Shown one piece after another: positions 32,281-45,229 of a DNA stretch of 64,000 nucleotides. Position numbers and translations under genes: made by a program. The stretch comes from Apiospora phragmitis (Eukaryota > Ascomycota > Sordariomycetes > Amphisphaeriales > Apiosporaceae), in NCBI GenBank assembly GCA_038363925.1, contig JAQQWL010000006.1, forward strand, positions 414,501-478,500. The letters run 5' to 3'. The notes beneath the pieces were generated by a model. It was not told where the DNA came from, ran no database searches, and saw nothing but the letters and a program-made list of their open reading frames with translations. The first letter of the stretch is position 1. Every line of letters starts with the position of its first letter.

Positions 32281-34098
32281 TCACTCCTTCGGGTCTCTAC
32301 CGCCCATCGCTTCCATAGCCTTGTCGTAATGCTCGTCCGACTCCAGGTCAATCTCGAGGGGCCGAGTGATGGGCAGCATCGACATGCCCTTCTCCTCGAG
32401 CAGCTTGAGCCGTTGCGCCGTCAGGGGTTTCGAGCGGTTCATGCTGTAGATCTTGACGCGGTGGCAAGACGATGTCACATGGAGATCCCAGTTCCTGTTC
32501 CCAGTCAAGCGCGCACACACATCAGTAAAGCATTCTTTTTATCTTCGGTTGAGGGTCTTGGAGGCCAGCCAGGGATATATAAAACAACTTACCACGCGGA
32601 ACGGACAAACGTCGGCTGCGTGTTCAGCGCGTTGTCCCAGCACCGCACGCAGAACTCGAGCCAGCCCTCGGCGTCGACGGGCATATCGATCTCCCAGAGG
32701 CGCCAGCCGTGGAAGTACTTGGTCGACATGTTCTCGGGCGGTACCTCGTACCAGACGGAGCCGCCGTCGCCCGAGACCTCGACGCGGACGGGCCAGCGGC
32801 CGCCCCCGCTGTAGGCCCAGCCCCTCAGCCGGACAGACCCGTCGTGCACGATCTGCTCCATGTCGGCGGGCGCCATGATGGCCGACGACACGGGCATGTC
32901 CTGGATGCTGAAGCCGTTGCTGTACATGGCGTTCTGCTTGCCCACCTGCGGCGTGTAGTAGAGGTACTCCTTCTTCTGCACGGGCGCCTGGCTGGGCCCG
33001 CGGATCCCGCGGATCTCGTACAGCCACTTGCAGCTGCGCGCGCCGATGTAGCCGAAGACGACGGTGCGCAGCGGGAAGCCGTGGATCTTGGGCAGCGGCT
33101 CCCCGTTCATCTCCCAGGCCAGCAGCACCTCGTTGGCTTTGACCTTGCGCCACGGCACGCTGACGACGTAGTTGTACGCCTGGCCCTTCTTGAAGTACGT
33201 GTCGGCGCCATAGAACTCCAGGTTGTCGGCGCCGTCGACGAGGCCGCCGCAGTGCTTGATGACCTTCTTGAGGCTGACGCCCGTCCAGCGTGCGTTGCCG
33301 ATGGCGCCCTCGGCCCAGGGCGCGTTGATCAGCTCGTCGCCGTCGCCCGGGTAGACGGTGATCTGCTCCATGCGGCGCGTGCCCGAACACTGCAGCGTCA
33401 CCGTGCTGGACTGCCGCGGGAAGAGCTCCTCGTTCTGCAGGTCGGCGAGCGTGAGGCGCTGGGGGTTCTTGACCAGCCCGGAGATGTCCAGGGTGTGCTC
33501 CTGGGGGTCGATCTCGGGGATGCCGCCGTGGTTGCGAACGAAGAAATCCTGGTTGGGAGTGATTTCGGACTCAACCAGCCGTTTCTGTTCTCGAGGTCAG
33601 CAACACGCTTTCAGCTCGCTCAGCAGCAGTAAGCAAATTCAATCATTGAGTGTACTTACCCGTGGGGTTTCACCGTTATAAGGAAACTGGAGTACGTGTA
33701 GCATGTCCTCGGCCTTCTCCTTTTTCACGTAGTCCCAGCTGATATCAGGCACCTTTTCCAGGCCCGGCCCCATGGCATAATGATACTGCTTGAACCGCTC
33801 TCCGGTGAGGATAGGGTTCGATTTGGGCAGTGGCTGCAATTGGAACTCCGGCGGCTGTTGATGCTACAAGTCAGCATCATATCTTGAACCACGTCGTTGC
33901 TCCGACTGATGATACACCAAGGGGAGGTGTACTGACGACTGGGAAATCGTATTGCTGCAAGACCTCGGCCGCCTGCTTCTTCTTCTCGGGGTACTTCTCC
34001 CATTCAACGTAGCCCTTCCATCCCTTCCGTTCCTCTGCAAATACAGGCGGCTCGCCTTTGGGCCTGAATGCCAGCGCGTTTGGTTCAGCGGGCGCCAT
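32281..34098 (-). CDS. Sulfite oxidase-family molybdoenzyme without heme domain
   Basis: Oxidoreductase with a molybdopterin domain and a Mo-co dimerisation domain, 523 residues from four exons (34098-33937, 33863-33660, 33584-32593, 32494-32281; introns 73, 75 and 98 nt). The Mo-co domain starts ITPNQDFFVRNHGGIPEIDP. The Mo-ligand cysteine is in VTLQCSGTRRMEQ (about residue 188). GNARWTGVSLKKVI, MNGEPLPKIHGFPLR and GARSCKWL are typical. The dimerisation domain has GWAYSGGGRWPVRVEVSGDGG and AEGWLEFCVRCWDNALN. There is no cytochrome b5 heme region and no nitrate-reductase FAD domain, so the layout is like plant peroxisomal sulfite oxidase, but no C-terminal SKL-type signal is seen. The role is sulfite detoxification to sulfate. 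Intact. Confidence 0.9.
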
Positions 34099-35806
34099 AG
34101 TGTTCCGGTCTCCGTCGAGTAGTAATTGAGTTTGGTCTACCGATATTATGTTATTGAAAATACCCAAAGAGTCGGTTTCAAAAGACGCACATCTCAAGCG
34201 GCCGCACCTTTTATGGTATTGGGGGTCGAAACCCACCATTGGGTCTATGCCCCATCTTTCCCCGGTCGAATATACACCATCATGACGTCTACACTCCCAA
34301 AGTGGGATTGCTCGGTGTGCTTATCAGTGCCAACACATGGTCGCCAACTACATACTCCGTAATACATAGCTGACCGCAATGCAGCTGAGCCCAGTGCCCA
34401 CTTGAAGTGTTCCAGGTTTCTCGGACTCTGTCGTTATTGGCGCGAGCTCTTCAGAGCCACACGGACTTGGATGAGTGCTGTTCTGCAGCGCGTTGTGTCT
34501 TGGTGTGCCAACCTAAGAATGAAGATTCCGGCCACCGAACTTCGGCTTATTCGAGCTAAAGCTATTTTTACGGGTGGAGAAATCGGCAGTTGACTGGAAG
34601 CCAATCTTTCAACTTGAAGATCCTAAAAGCTTGGTACAGTAACAATTTCACTGGGCTTGGTGCCAATCGGTCGCCGCACCATTACGACTCTCTCAAAGTG
34701 CTGCCGCGTTCTGGCTTCGGTCTTTTTTCGCCATGATGAAGCCAGCCATGTACGCTACATACATAAGCTCCTATGATAGTTTGGGGAAAGCTCGATGGTC
34801 TCTCGGGATCTAATTGAGGCTTGCTGAATCAGAACCTAACCTAGTTCAATTGAGTTGTGGGCACTGGTCGGTCACATAATTGTTCCTGAAGTGCAGCGTT
34901 AGGTATCACCCGCCAGAGGCCTCAATCCTCTCCCAACTGCGCAATCGAGGCGTCTGCATAGCACGCTCATGCTGTCGGCCAAGAACAAAGAATACAACGA
35001 GTTTCGTTTCTAGATGCAGAGCTTTATTTGAATGAATCGGAAGGTACTAAACCTTTGAGAACCGAGGTTGGAAGTCCGACAGGTTATGTGCAGCAGGTTG
35101 ACGGGAAGGTATATCTTGACCTAGCCTGTGCGAGTGCATGGCGCTCTCTTATATCACTATATTATCTCTAGATAGTCTTCCTGGTCTCAACGTAGGATTC
35201 ATTGCCAACGATTAACAAGAACTGGGTCGCGAATTTGTGGTGACCGATCCCCTCGGCAATGTTCATCCCTTGGCGACGCTGCCACCGCTGAGCCTGGAGC
35301 GCTGACCAGATTGATCACGTAGCTTCCCATTAACATCCAACATATGTGCGTGAGAGTACATCAGAAAAGGGGGGTAGGTGCGGGGCACTCAAGTTCCCTC
35401 AATTTTGACAATGTTACACATTGTCAAACTTGCCATCATCTGGCCGTCATCTAAACTGCAAGGTTCAAAATTCGGTATGATACTAAGTAGGTATTAAGGG
35501 GAATTACGACAGGGCGATTAAACAAATGTTACTGTTTGTAGTATGTACCTGAACAAAAGCACTCACTGAATTTGCTCAATCAAGCTCTCTACTTAACTTC
35601 GCTATGCCCCTGGTTTACAACAACCTTCCGGGGCTAACCGCCACGATAAATTCAAATCACCACAACCACGAAGATCTCCGCCAGGAAACCTACTTCTACC
35701 CATACACTCTATCAAGTTAATGATCCAGTACCCGGTATCACTGAGGTTGAAATCAGTTCCGTTAGATAGTCAAGTGGTGGTACACTTACACAGAAGTTGA
35801 GCACCT

Positions 35807-36450
35807 TTAGGCGACAAAAGAGATGTAAGAGAAGCATGGTCTATTTCCTGTCAATTTTACGGTGCACCATCTCGTCACCTGCCCATTTCTCCCACTCGTT
35901 GTCTTCTGATTATATTTCTCCCTCGTAAGGGTGGAACATATGCTGGAGTCCAAGCTCCTGGTTTCCCTTTGGTTGTTCTGGCATTCTGGACAGTGGTCGA
36001 TGTATATTTTGATTAATCGTTTGAGTCCCTTGATCACGTAGCTCCGAAGTTCGTATATCATCCTTTTGGTTCCGAAGTGGTGCTTTGAATCGTGTGCTTC
36101 CGATAACAAGTCAGAGACGCAATCTTTGGGTACGCACAATCGTTGCTCTCCTGATGCCTCCCATTTGCATCTTAGTTGGCTCGTCAAGGGAGTTGTACCA
36201 GGCTTGTGCGTCCCCTGTTAATAACTGGCGGAAGTTGTTCAAGAAGATGACCATACGTTATTCGTCGTTGTCGAGATTATCTTGTACTGCTGAAGTGAAC
36301 GAGTACACGTTTCGCCAGTGCACGTCTGTTCCGATCGTGGCGCAATCTCCGGCACCATGCTGGATATCCACGTCTGGCATGAAATAGCCAATTGATGTCA
36401 ACTTCCAATTGTGATTCAATCGTTTGAAGTCTGACGACTGCTTTACCAAA
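35807..36450 (-). mobile_element. Degenerate Ty3/Gypsy-type retrotransposon relic (gag and integrase fragments)
   Basis: On the minus strand, 36255-36130 reads RMVIFLNNFRQLLTGDAQAW then YNSLDEPTK, which resembles the capsid region of fungal Ty3/Gypsy gag. Starting about 36170 in another frame is the integrase zinc-binding (H2C2) region: LCVPKDCVSDLLSEAHDSKH, HFGTKRMIYELRSYV and IDHCPECQNNQRE, with His, His, Cys and Cys in order. Reverse transcriptase and RNase H are missing, so an internal deletion has brought gag and integrase together near 36150-36180. Stops interrupt both pieces. LTRs were not recognised. Confidence 0.7.
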
Positions 36451-37024
36451 TCTTGTCTTCTGCCATCTTGATGATGTCTCTGTCAGACCACAACTCGTCT
36501 AATTCGTCGCACAGCTCCACGGCTTCTCTCGAACAAGGCTGCTCCTGATTTGTTTGCCCGTTGGTTTCGCCATCAACTCCCCTCTGATGCTGGGATTATA
36601 TACAGCCTTCACTATACGTCCTTCATTCTCATTGTAATGGCATGTTTACCGTATTTTCGGCGTCCATTTTCTAAAACGAACAGCCTACTTTATGCTGATA
36701 GTTGATTGCTGATCAGTGACAGGTGAACACTGCACTAAACAAAGTTCTGTACGTAGCTCCGGAAACCAGGCGTTCGAAAACCTCAGAACGTCCTGGTTTT
36801 TCTTCTTCTTTTTTTCTACCTTTCAAGAAAGGAAATCAATAAACGTTTAATCCGAAAGCCCTTGGGTGCACAAGATGCAATATAGGAACAAAGAAGTACA
36901 AGTCATATACGAGACTGACAAAAAAAACGGTTCGCAAAGCGGTCTAAGCCTACTACATATGCCTCCTAATACAACGGATTGCAAAAGATAAATCTCTCAG
37001 GCTTTACCTGTGAGGAAGCACGTA

Positions 37025-37107
37025 CAAAGGGCGATGATTCGAACCCTGGACCTTTCTTCTCGGTGTCATTCAGGTTGAAAAGCATAACCATTCGACCACC
37101 GAGGGCC
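37025..37107 (-). other. tRNA-like sequence with A-box and B-box matches
   Basis: The minus strand has TGGTCGAATGG (37098-37088, A-box consensus TRGCNNAGNGG-like) and GGTTCGAATCA (37045-37035, one mismatch to the B box GGTTCGANTCC), spaced as in a tRNA with a long middle. The T stem and acceptor stem do not pair, so it is not a working tRNA. A tRNA pseudogene or tRNA-derived short element is likely. Confidence 0.35.
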
Positions 37108-38444
37108 GCTTGCTTCGTTGAAGGAAATCTTGGTTGTCTGGAATTATTAGGCGACTGCTGTCCTTTGCTTCCTGTCACTGGCTGGATCAGGTGCAATGGA
37201 ATAAACAGGTGCGTTGGTAGGCACACGGAGTTTTGGGGGAGCGTGGCAGCAACGGCCTCGTGATGCGTCGGGTTGAGGAGGAAGGTGGGGAGTTAAAGGG
37301 GGCGTGCCTGCCAGACGGAACTTCAATAGAAATGGGGCGGCCCAATAGACCTCAGTGAATTTGAGTGTTTAGATAGGTACGTACCTATTTGGCACGAGAT
37401 ATCTGACTGCATCAACCAGCAAAGTAAGGATTCGACTAGTATATTAAATGCTTGCTCGCGTAATTTGCTATGATAAGCAGAGACTTCGAGGCGACTTGCT
37501 TTGTTTGTTCAGATGCTATGTGGGCAGAGATTGGTTACGTTAAAAGTAGGTAGGTATCGAGCCAGAACAGGAATAATCTGATACTAAGTGGACGAAGATG
37601 GGCTTGGTGAGAGTGGAACTCAAAGTATCAATGTCAGTTGGAAGATCGCAAAACTCAAGTGGTTCTCACCACAAGGATACATGCCATGGCGGCGGTGTGT
37701 CGAAAACCCCTACGCAGCAGGGGTGTCCTATCTTATATGAATTTTCAGAGTGGCTGTCAGTTGTCGTAAAGAACATCTTGGCCACATAAGCTACTGCCCT
37801 GGTAGACCGCCAGCCTGTTCGACTACTTGGCATAGAATGGGGGGAACGAAGAGACCGCTGGAGAAGAAGAAAAACCTTCCTAGTGAGTTTTACGTACTCT
37901 TACTCAAAATTGACACAAGGATCTAGTTCAGGAACAAAACGGGATCGGGCACATCCAGTAACAATGAACTGTCTTCTGTAATGGTTAGTTGTTACTATTA
38001 TTGGTGTTGATGCCACCCTCATGGATGCCCCTATTTTACGAATATCCTGCCTTCACAAATAAGAGTGTCATGTCTCGTGTATGATTTCTATGTTTTCACT
38101 GACGAAATCTATCGTCCGGCATCACGAAGATGCTCATCTCCGTTTCATGTCAGGTGCTGAGCTGTCCCACCTTGAGCACTCTGAAATAAATAGATGTAGG
38201 GATTTCATTTGGGAATTGGGATATATAGAGCAATGTATACAGAAAAACCAAGCAAGACTTCATCATTCGTCGTTAAATACCTGCGCGAATTCCAACAACG
38301 CAGCAAAAAAGGGATACCTTGAACCCTTTCCCAGTATTCTAGGATATTGCGGTAGATGTGGTGACAACCCAAGGTATCGGCGCGCAAGAGGAACCAAAAC
38401 AACACAGCAGGGTACGTCGAATCATTCTTTGACGAACAAACCTC

Positions 38445-39446
38445 TCAATTCTTCTTCCCTCCCTTGCGGTTCTTCTTCCAGCTGTCGATGCCGTCCTGCA
38501 CCATCCCCTTGCCCTCGCTCGCCTTCCGGCGGCCCCGCTCCTTGACGCGGTGCTTGTCCGCCTCGTCCTGGATGTCGTCGATGACGTCCTTGCCGACGCT
38601 GGTGCCGTGGATCCAGTCCAGGAAGCCCAGCGCGCCGAAGTTGCCGCGCCCCTCGCTCGCGTAGTGCGTCGCCGCGCGCCGCGCGACGCCGCCCATGACG
38701 ATGCCCGGCACGGCGCTGTAGCCCGACATGGCCAGCGTCTCCTCGACCGTCCCGAGCAGCGTGAACAGGAAGTACGTCAGCAGGTGCGGCCGCACCAGCA
38801 GCGCCGGTAGGTACACGGGCATGACGCGGTGCAGGACCAGCGGCAGCGGGTGGTCCGCGTACGCCATGAGCGCGTAGGGCGCGCCGCGGTGTGAGGCGTG
38901 CGCCCAGCGGTTGTGCAGCGTCGCGGCCGCGCCGCCGAGCCGGCGCGAGTGCAGCAGGTCGCGGTGGATGTAGTAGGTCAGGACCTCGCGCGCCGTGTAG
39001 AGCGTGGCGACGTGCTTGATGATCTGCCAGGGCAGGGGCAGCGCTGTCGACGTCTGGAACAGGGGCTCTTTTAGTAAAACCGTGGCGCCCATCGACAGGC
39101 CGGCCTGCACCGCCGTGACGACGAACAGGTTCGCGCCCGCCAGGGCGACCTGCTTGGCGAGGGCGGCCGCGTCGCGGTGCGGCAGCGACTTGGCGCCGTA
39201 GAACTTGATGGACTCGGCCAGGCTCGGCACGCCCGCGTCGAAGAGCAGGAACAGCAGCGACGGGAGCAGCCAGAAGACGGTGCGGACCGCCAAGGTCCCG
39301 ACGAGCTCGATCTTTAGGGGCGAGTGCGACAGCACCAGGGTTGTCCAGGTCATGTAGAAGAAGAGTAGGTTCATGGACGTTGACCATGATGTCAACATGG
39401 GTGCCGCAAAGTACGACACGATTGGTAGGGAGAGGATGACGTCCAT
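38445..39446 (-). CDS. Fatty acid hydroxylase/sterol desaturase superfamily membrane protein
   Basis: An intact single-exon protein of 333 residues with several TM helices. It carries the histidine-box pattern of the di-iron hydroxylase superfamily: YIHRDLLHS (residues about 183-191), HNRWAHASHRG, YADHPLPLVLHR, then EETLAMSG and the third box RAATHYASEGRGNFGALGFL followed by DWIHGTSV. The basic C-terminal tail (KKNRKGGKKN) resembles an ER-retention tail. Enzymes of this superfamily hydroxylate or desaturate sterols, sphingolipids or alkyl chains at the ER. The exact substrate cannot be told; the spacing fits the divergent fungal group rather than ERG3 or ERG25. Neighbours give no further hint. 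Confidence 0.85.
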   Translation of the reverse strand: MDVILSLPIVSYFAAPMLTSWSTSMNLLFFYMTWTTLVLSHSPLKIELVGTLAVRTVFWLLPSLLFLLFDAGVPSLAESIKFYGAKSLPHRDAAALAKQVALAGANLFVVTAVQAGLSMGATVLLKEPLFQTSTALPLPWQIIKHVATLYTAREVLTYYIHRDLLHSRRLGGAAATLHNRWAHASHRGAPYALMAYADHPLPLVLHRVMPVYLPALLVRPHLLTYFLFTLLGTVEETLAMSGYSAVPGIVMGGVARRAATHYASEGRGNFGALGFLDWIHGTSVGKDVIDDIQDEADKHRVKERGRRKASEGKGMVQDGIDSWKKNRKGGKKN

Positions 39447-42400
39447 CGTGAATAAGCAGAGCGAAGTTTGGCCTGACCTGGGTTGAAGTAAGAAGCAGAA
39501 CTATATAGTATTGATGTTATTCAGAATTGTCCAGCCTATTGTCAATTGCACATGAAAGATATGACTTGGCATCTTCATTTACTCAGCAAAGCGCTCTGCG
39601 CGCTGCCTTGTTTCCCATGAACTCCTCAGCCTGGCCGCAGTATGACGTTGCGATTTCACCAGCACAGCTGGCGATGGAGCAAATACTCACACCCCTGCCG
39701 TAGACGTAGGAGGTTGCGTCAAGCTGCTCTTCGATATCTCAAGAGCGACAACAACTCAAGTTGGACCTTGGACAGGAAAGAAAACTCAATTCCAGATAAT
39801 TTGTCTTTCGAGGTGTGCATATTCGAATGCATGATACATATGGCCTCTTTCTTCACATTGGCAAAAACGGTAATTCCGGTCCCTGCCGGGCCGGGACCAT
39901 GCCAATTGCCGTGGGATCGTGAGTCAAACAGCGCGATAGGCATTGACTCCTCGAGCAATTCCCCTGCGTAGATCAGAAATGTTTCAACGTGGGATTTGTT
40001 CGTCTCTCCTTTTTCTCGACACAATCATCTGTCATTGATTAGAGCAAGGAGAGAGGCAAGCTTCGAACTTCCCTTTCTCCCAGGTGCCAGGTGGGCTTTC
40101 TGTGGTGCTGTCACCCGTCTCCATTGTCGCTGCCAGCGGTTGGTCCGTACCCTGCAAGTGGTGGCCAAGCTATGACCCAGCTATACCAGGAAACATGCGC
40201 TATATTGGAGCTCATACCAGCTGGCCCGCGGGCGGCAGCTTTGCCGAACCATCGACCCGTCGGGTTGGATACGAAGTAAGGGCTTATCCACTACGAATAT
40301 AAAAATGTGCTCAAGTCGAATTGTGATATTATGTCTATGGCGGGCCACTGACTTATATCAATATCTCTAATGCGCATTGCGCATATCCGAGGACGAACCA
40401 GGACGGCGTTGTCCCAGCAATCACGCAAGAGAGCATCATGCACTCCCCAGGTGGGTGGAGCTTAGGCGTTTAATTAGTCCGCGATGCATGCCTTTATTTC
40501 AGCGAGCTTATTTCGAAGGGTTTGATGCGCAGGCGAATAAGAAGGCAGGCCCTCAAAACGTCAGATTTTAGTGAGCGTGGACGAACCGCAAATGTCATGG
40601 GTTAGCTGGCTGTCCGAGCAAATCGAAGGACTGATGACCTCCTGAAGTGTTTTGAGAGTACTTAGGAAGCATCGCTTGCAAACCTTGGAAGTCTTGACTG
40701 TTTTAGCCACCGCCTGACCGACAGACAGTCCTTGACTAGGGCGACGTCCCGCAGGCATCGTTCATTCTGTAACGAAGGAAGCCAATTAGGCTTTCCTTAT
40801 TGGTTGGGCGGAGAAAGGAGAAAAGATGCGAACAGGATGCAACGAAGCGAAAACTTGGTGATATATCGCGCGATGCGATGTATGTTTCAATATGTTGCGT
40901 GATAAAGGCCTCGCGCCTGTCAGCGGTCAAGTGCAGCGTCATGCAGGGGAGTTACTTGCAGTTGCAGCTCAACTGCATCCAGGGGGGATCGCTGCATTAC
41001 TGACCCTGGGCTCCAGTTCGATCCCCCGTTGGCTCTGCCTATTCAGGTACAATCTCCAGGGTCAGGCGGGGGGTCCGTGATCCATCGATAACTGATAAGG
41101 GGACTTTTCAATTAATCCCCAGGTTGGACGAGTAATTTGTGTTTCGTAGAGTCGATGTTCCTATGCGAGACTTGGCGAAACGTGAGTGTTGCTCGACTGT
41201 TGTACTGTAAGTTTTCCGGTTGGTTTTGGCTGGACATCCTTTGGAGGAATGAATGAGTGAGCAACCAACATTCTCCGGCCTCCCGTCTGTCCTTCCCCCA
41301 AGAATTGCTGTGGTTACAGTCTCATTTAAGAGACGGGCGCCTGCCCAGCGCACTAGGCCAACTAAAGGCGTCGCACGGAGCCCCCAAATTTTAAGCAACG
41401 CGAGAAGAGATCTGCGTGCATCACACTACGGCAAGCCATGTCCACCTGCGCCGACGGAGCCGATGTCACCACTTCAAATTGCTGGAGCTGCTGCTCTGTG
41501 ATTTGGTGCTCGAGAGATTTGACCGGAGCAAACCACAGCTCTCATCACCATGGTTGCTTTTTATTCCCGCCCTCTTGCTCTCTCTATCGCCCAGCCATTC
41601 CTGAGTATGTCCGTAGTAAGACCAGATCAAAGGAGTAAGTGACAATGTGACAGACAGACAGACAACCTCGAGGCGCAACCGACCATCCACCCCCGCTGCT
41701 TTTATTAGAGTGCGCGCAAAGAGTCATGCCATACTTACCCTAAAGCTTGAAGAGGTGTACCGTGTTACTGCGAAAGGACTGGCTTTGATGAGTGTCGCCC
41801 AAACCAAAACCAACTTCTGACGGCCTGACGTACATGCATACCCGACATACATTACGATTACCACGCAGGTGCTGTTTGAGGAACATCCAAGTTTCAACAT
41901 AACACCACTGCGACTCACCAACCTAGGTAGTCTCTCCCCTCAGTCTCCCGTGTCTCTTTTCGTCCGTCGTCTTTGTCTTCTAGAGTCCCCACTCGCAATT
42001 CGAAAAAGACCGAACCAGTTCAACGCCGGTTGCGATCTATAAGCAGCCCAAGCTGGTAGTCTGGGTGTTGGTGCCTGGATTGGATCTTAGGTGATTCGCC
42101 CGAACCGAAACAAAGTCGCAAAGTCGCAGTCTGGCACATCCCAAGGCCCCCCCAAACACCCCCAAACCCGACATTAAGCTGCAGGTCGATCGATCTATTT
42201 TCAATTAATCCCACCCGCCGTTGCTTATTGCGAACTCTCACAACCTGCGACGAAGGGGAAACAGGGAGCTCCCCGGCCATTGAAAAAAAAGACGCAGGTA
42301 CTCGGTACTACCTGGTAGGCATAGCCGCCCTCCAAGTCCAATTAGGCAAAATCTGTTCGGTCCTGACCAGTGACAGTACTTGCACAAGACCGAAACCGTA

Positions 42401-42529
42401 CCGTCTCTTTCTTTGGCACCGCCTTGCGTTCGGCTCGCCCTGCGTTAGAGTTACTTTGGGACAGTCAGCAATCAGCGTACCTCCCTCCTCTGCGTCGCCC
42501 GCCCATTCGGACGGTCGGCTGTCCGGGAC
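39447..42529. other. Intergenic, 3.1 kb divergent spacer
   Basis: A long spacer between the divergent hydroxylase and alpha/beta-hydrolase genes. Many short open frames lack conserved motifs. A (GACA)n-like tract is at 41650-41665. Pyrimidine-rich DNA with GT-AG-like signals directly before 42530 suggests a long 5' UTR, possibly with an intron, for the + strand gene. Confidence 0.5.
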
Positions 42530-45229
42530 ATGGACTCGACATCGCAGGCAAGCGCCCCTATCCCTCGACACAGCAGCAGCCATCACAGTCAGACCCGCCA
42601 CCAATCCCGCCGCAACGACCTGTCTCTCGATCCGTCGTCCTTCTACGCCCAGCCCCGCGGCCATAATACTGCTGCCAACAACAGCAATCGTGTCACGGTA
42701 CAACCAGCTTCCCCGGAGGTCATCTCGTCTTTAATCACGAGCCTTTCTGTCATCTCCAAGCCCGCCCATAGCCTCTTCGACGGCCCACCCACCCTCCCCT
42801 ACGCCCGTCTCGCCAAGCGACGGTAGCTTCGGCGTCGAATACGGCGCCTTCCATTCCCCGCCCCTGGGCAGGTTAGAAGAAGGGGTTTCTGTTGACGAAC
42901 TCGCCGCCGCACCACCAATCATCCGTACATCAAAACCTCCATCCGGTCTCTCGGTATTAACTGCCCCCAAGTCGCCTAGATCGCCCAGTCGCGAGGTATC
43001 GGGTGGTCTCAGGTCGCTGCTGCGGTCATCGCGGCCGTCGTCTCGTGGTTCCGAAGTGTCGTCGCATGATGATACACCAAGTATAGGAAATCTGTCTGTC
43101 GAGCGAGGTCAGACACCCGAATTACACAGGCGTGCATCACAGGACAGCTGGGGTCGGAGGAATAGCCGGAAACAATCGAGTGGTATGTATATGAGCTCTA
43201 GGGAGCGCCTGCGAGCCAGTTCAGCGGAGCGCAAGCGCGCCACTGTCGCTGTCGGCGGCAGCTCTGGTGCCCTGTCGCCAACAAGTAACAGGCCAGATCC
43301 GTTCTTGGCCGAGCTCCCGATCCGAGAGGAGCCAAAATTTTACGAGACATCCTCTCGAGGCCAGTTGCCGGTTCGCAGCTCGTCGCTCGACAATTACCAC
43401 AATAACTTCCCTTCGGCGATCCCATCCCGCGATTCCTCCCTCCGAAAGACGGGCTCTAATGGGAGACGGGCATCGCAACGACGATCGAAACGCGAGAGCG
43501 ACGCTGGTTTCAACGACAGCATCCCCGAACACGAAGAACGAGACGCTTCAGCACCACCACCAATCGCTCGTCGCCACCAGTCCTTTCCAGACTTCGACGG
43601 TGAGGCCAGAAGGAGGGAAGAACACCTGCGCCCAGAAATGCCAAACCGGTCGACCACGGCGGGGGGCCGTCATCCCCGAGAAGTCAACTATACCCATGCA
43701 CCCCATGCATTATCACCTGAGGATAGTATTGAAGATGGAGCGCCGTTCCCGTCAGTGTACTCGAGTCGACGACGTAGTGCACATGGCACGGAGAGACGGA
43801 AAGCGGGGCGTAGCACACCCGAGCCCAGCGAAACCCTAAAGACGAAGCGGAGCAGCTCCCGGTTAAAGCGGCTGTCTAACAGCAAAACCCCCGAGCCAGG
43901 CGATCGCCGCGCAACGACGCCCGACCCGCATGTTAGCTACGAAAGGCCAGAGAGTGCCGATTCGGTAGACGAAGCGGTTGAGTCTTATCTGTGCTCTCCG
44001 AGGCTGTCACAAAAGATCAAGCATCCGCAGACTGGCCGAGTGATCTCGTTCTCCGAGGTTGGAGACTCCGAGGGCTCGGCTGTGTTCTGCTGCGTCGGCA
44101 TGGGGCTGACGCGTTATATTACGGCATTCTACGACGAGCTTGCGCTGACACTGAAGTTACGCTTGATCACTCCAGACCGCCCGGGTGTGGGAGACAGCGA
44201 GGCTTACAACGATGGCACTGCAACACCGTTGAGTTGGCCTGGTGAGTACAATATTCGACGACCGTTTACAATTCTTCTCACTAACTTGAAACAGATGACG
44301 TGTATGCGATATGTCAGTCTCTAAAGATTACGAAGTTTTCCATCCTGGCGCACTCGGCCGGCGCCATCTACGCCCTGGCTACGGCCCTGCGAATGCCGCA
44401 ACATATTCGGGGTCGGATTCACCTTCTGGCCCCTTGGATACCGCCATCGCAAATGAACGTGTTTGGTGCCTCACAAGCCATGCCCCCTACCAACGCCATA
44501 CCGACTTCACAGCGCATATTGCGGGCATTGCCTACTCCGTTCCTGAAGGCTGCCAACAGTTCGTTCATGTCGGCTACGAGCAGCTCCATCACCAGCTCGC
44601 TGCCCAAGACGCCCCGCAGCAAAAATAAGAGGAAGTCCACGGCAGCAGGAAAACGTGACATAACACCCGCGCTGGACAAAGAGAACATGCCCACCGACCT
44701 CTACATTCCAGATGGCAAATCCTCACCGCCCCTCGCGACAGAAAACATGGACCAGTACCGGCCGAACCATGAATTTAATGCACCGGAGAACGCCATTCTG
44801 GAGGCAGCAGCCGATGCCTTGGCAGACAAGGAACGCCAGGTGAACTACGATACTCGATTAACACACGCCATATGGGACCTAGCTACGACGGGGGCGAACC
44901 CGGCAGTTGACCTGCTGGTCTGCTTGGAGCGCCGGCATACGGTCGGCTTCCGCTACGTCGACATTACGCGTCCGGTGGTTATCCACCACGGAAGCAGGGA
45001 CACGCGTGTTCCCGTGGAGAATGTGAAGTGGCTCGGCAAGACGATGCGGCGGTGCGAAGTTCGCGTGCTCGAGGGCGAGGGCCACGGGCTGATGGCCAGT
45101 GCTAGCGTCATGGGGACCGTGCTCATGGAGATTTCGAAGGAGTGGGAGGACTGGCTGAGAGTCACGGGTACATCGAAACGGGACGGGGACAAAGAGCGAG
45201 GGAGAAGCTCGCGCGTAGGGGCGAGGTAA
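42530..45229 (+). CDS. Large alpha/beta-hydrolase-fold protein with disordered N-terminus, one frameshift
   Basis: Long fungal protein of about 881 residues; exons 42530-44241 and 44295-45229. The N-terminal ~480 residues are low-complexity and Ser/Arg/Pro-rich, with an early conserved block ASPEVISSLITSLSVISKPA. The C-terminal half is an alpha/beta hydrolase: AVFCCVGMGLTRYITAFYDE, RLITPDRPGVGDS, the nucleophile elbow ILAHSAGAIYALA (Ser in A-H-S-A-G), RGRIHLLAPWIPPSQMN, then VVIHHGSRDTRVP with the acid and EGEGHGLM with the His. Near 42805-42812 (TACGCCCGT) the frame shifts by +1, between PTLPYA and VSPSDGSFGVEYGAF; one extra base explains it. No substrate is known. The serine-rich N-terminus suggests phosphoregulation, which is inference. 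Confidence 0.83.

Larger units (their letters stand above)
34099..38444. other. Gene-poor, AT-richer 4.3 kb region
   Basis: No intact gene was found. The region holds a decayed Ty3/Gypsy fragment (35807-36450) and a pol III-promoter-like, tRNA-like stretch (37025-37107). Many short stop-bounded frames and local T-rich tracts suggest repeat-derived, mutated DNA. C-to-T decay of RIP type is possible but was not measured. Confidence 0.55.
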
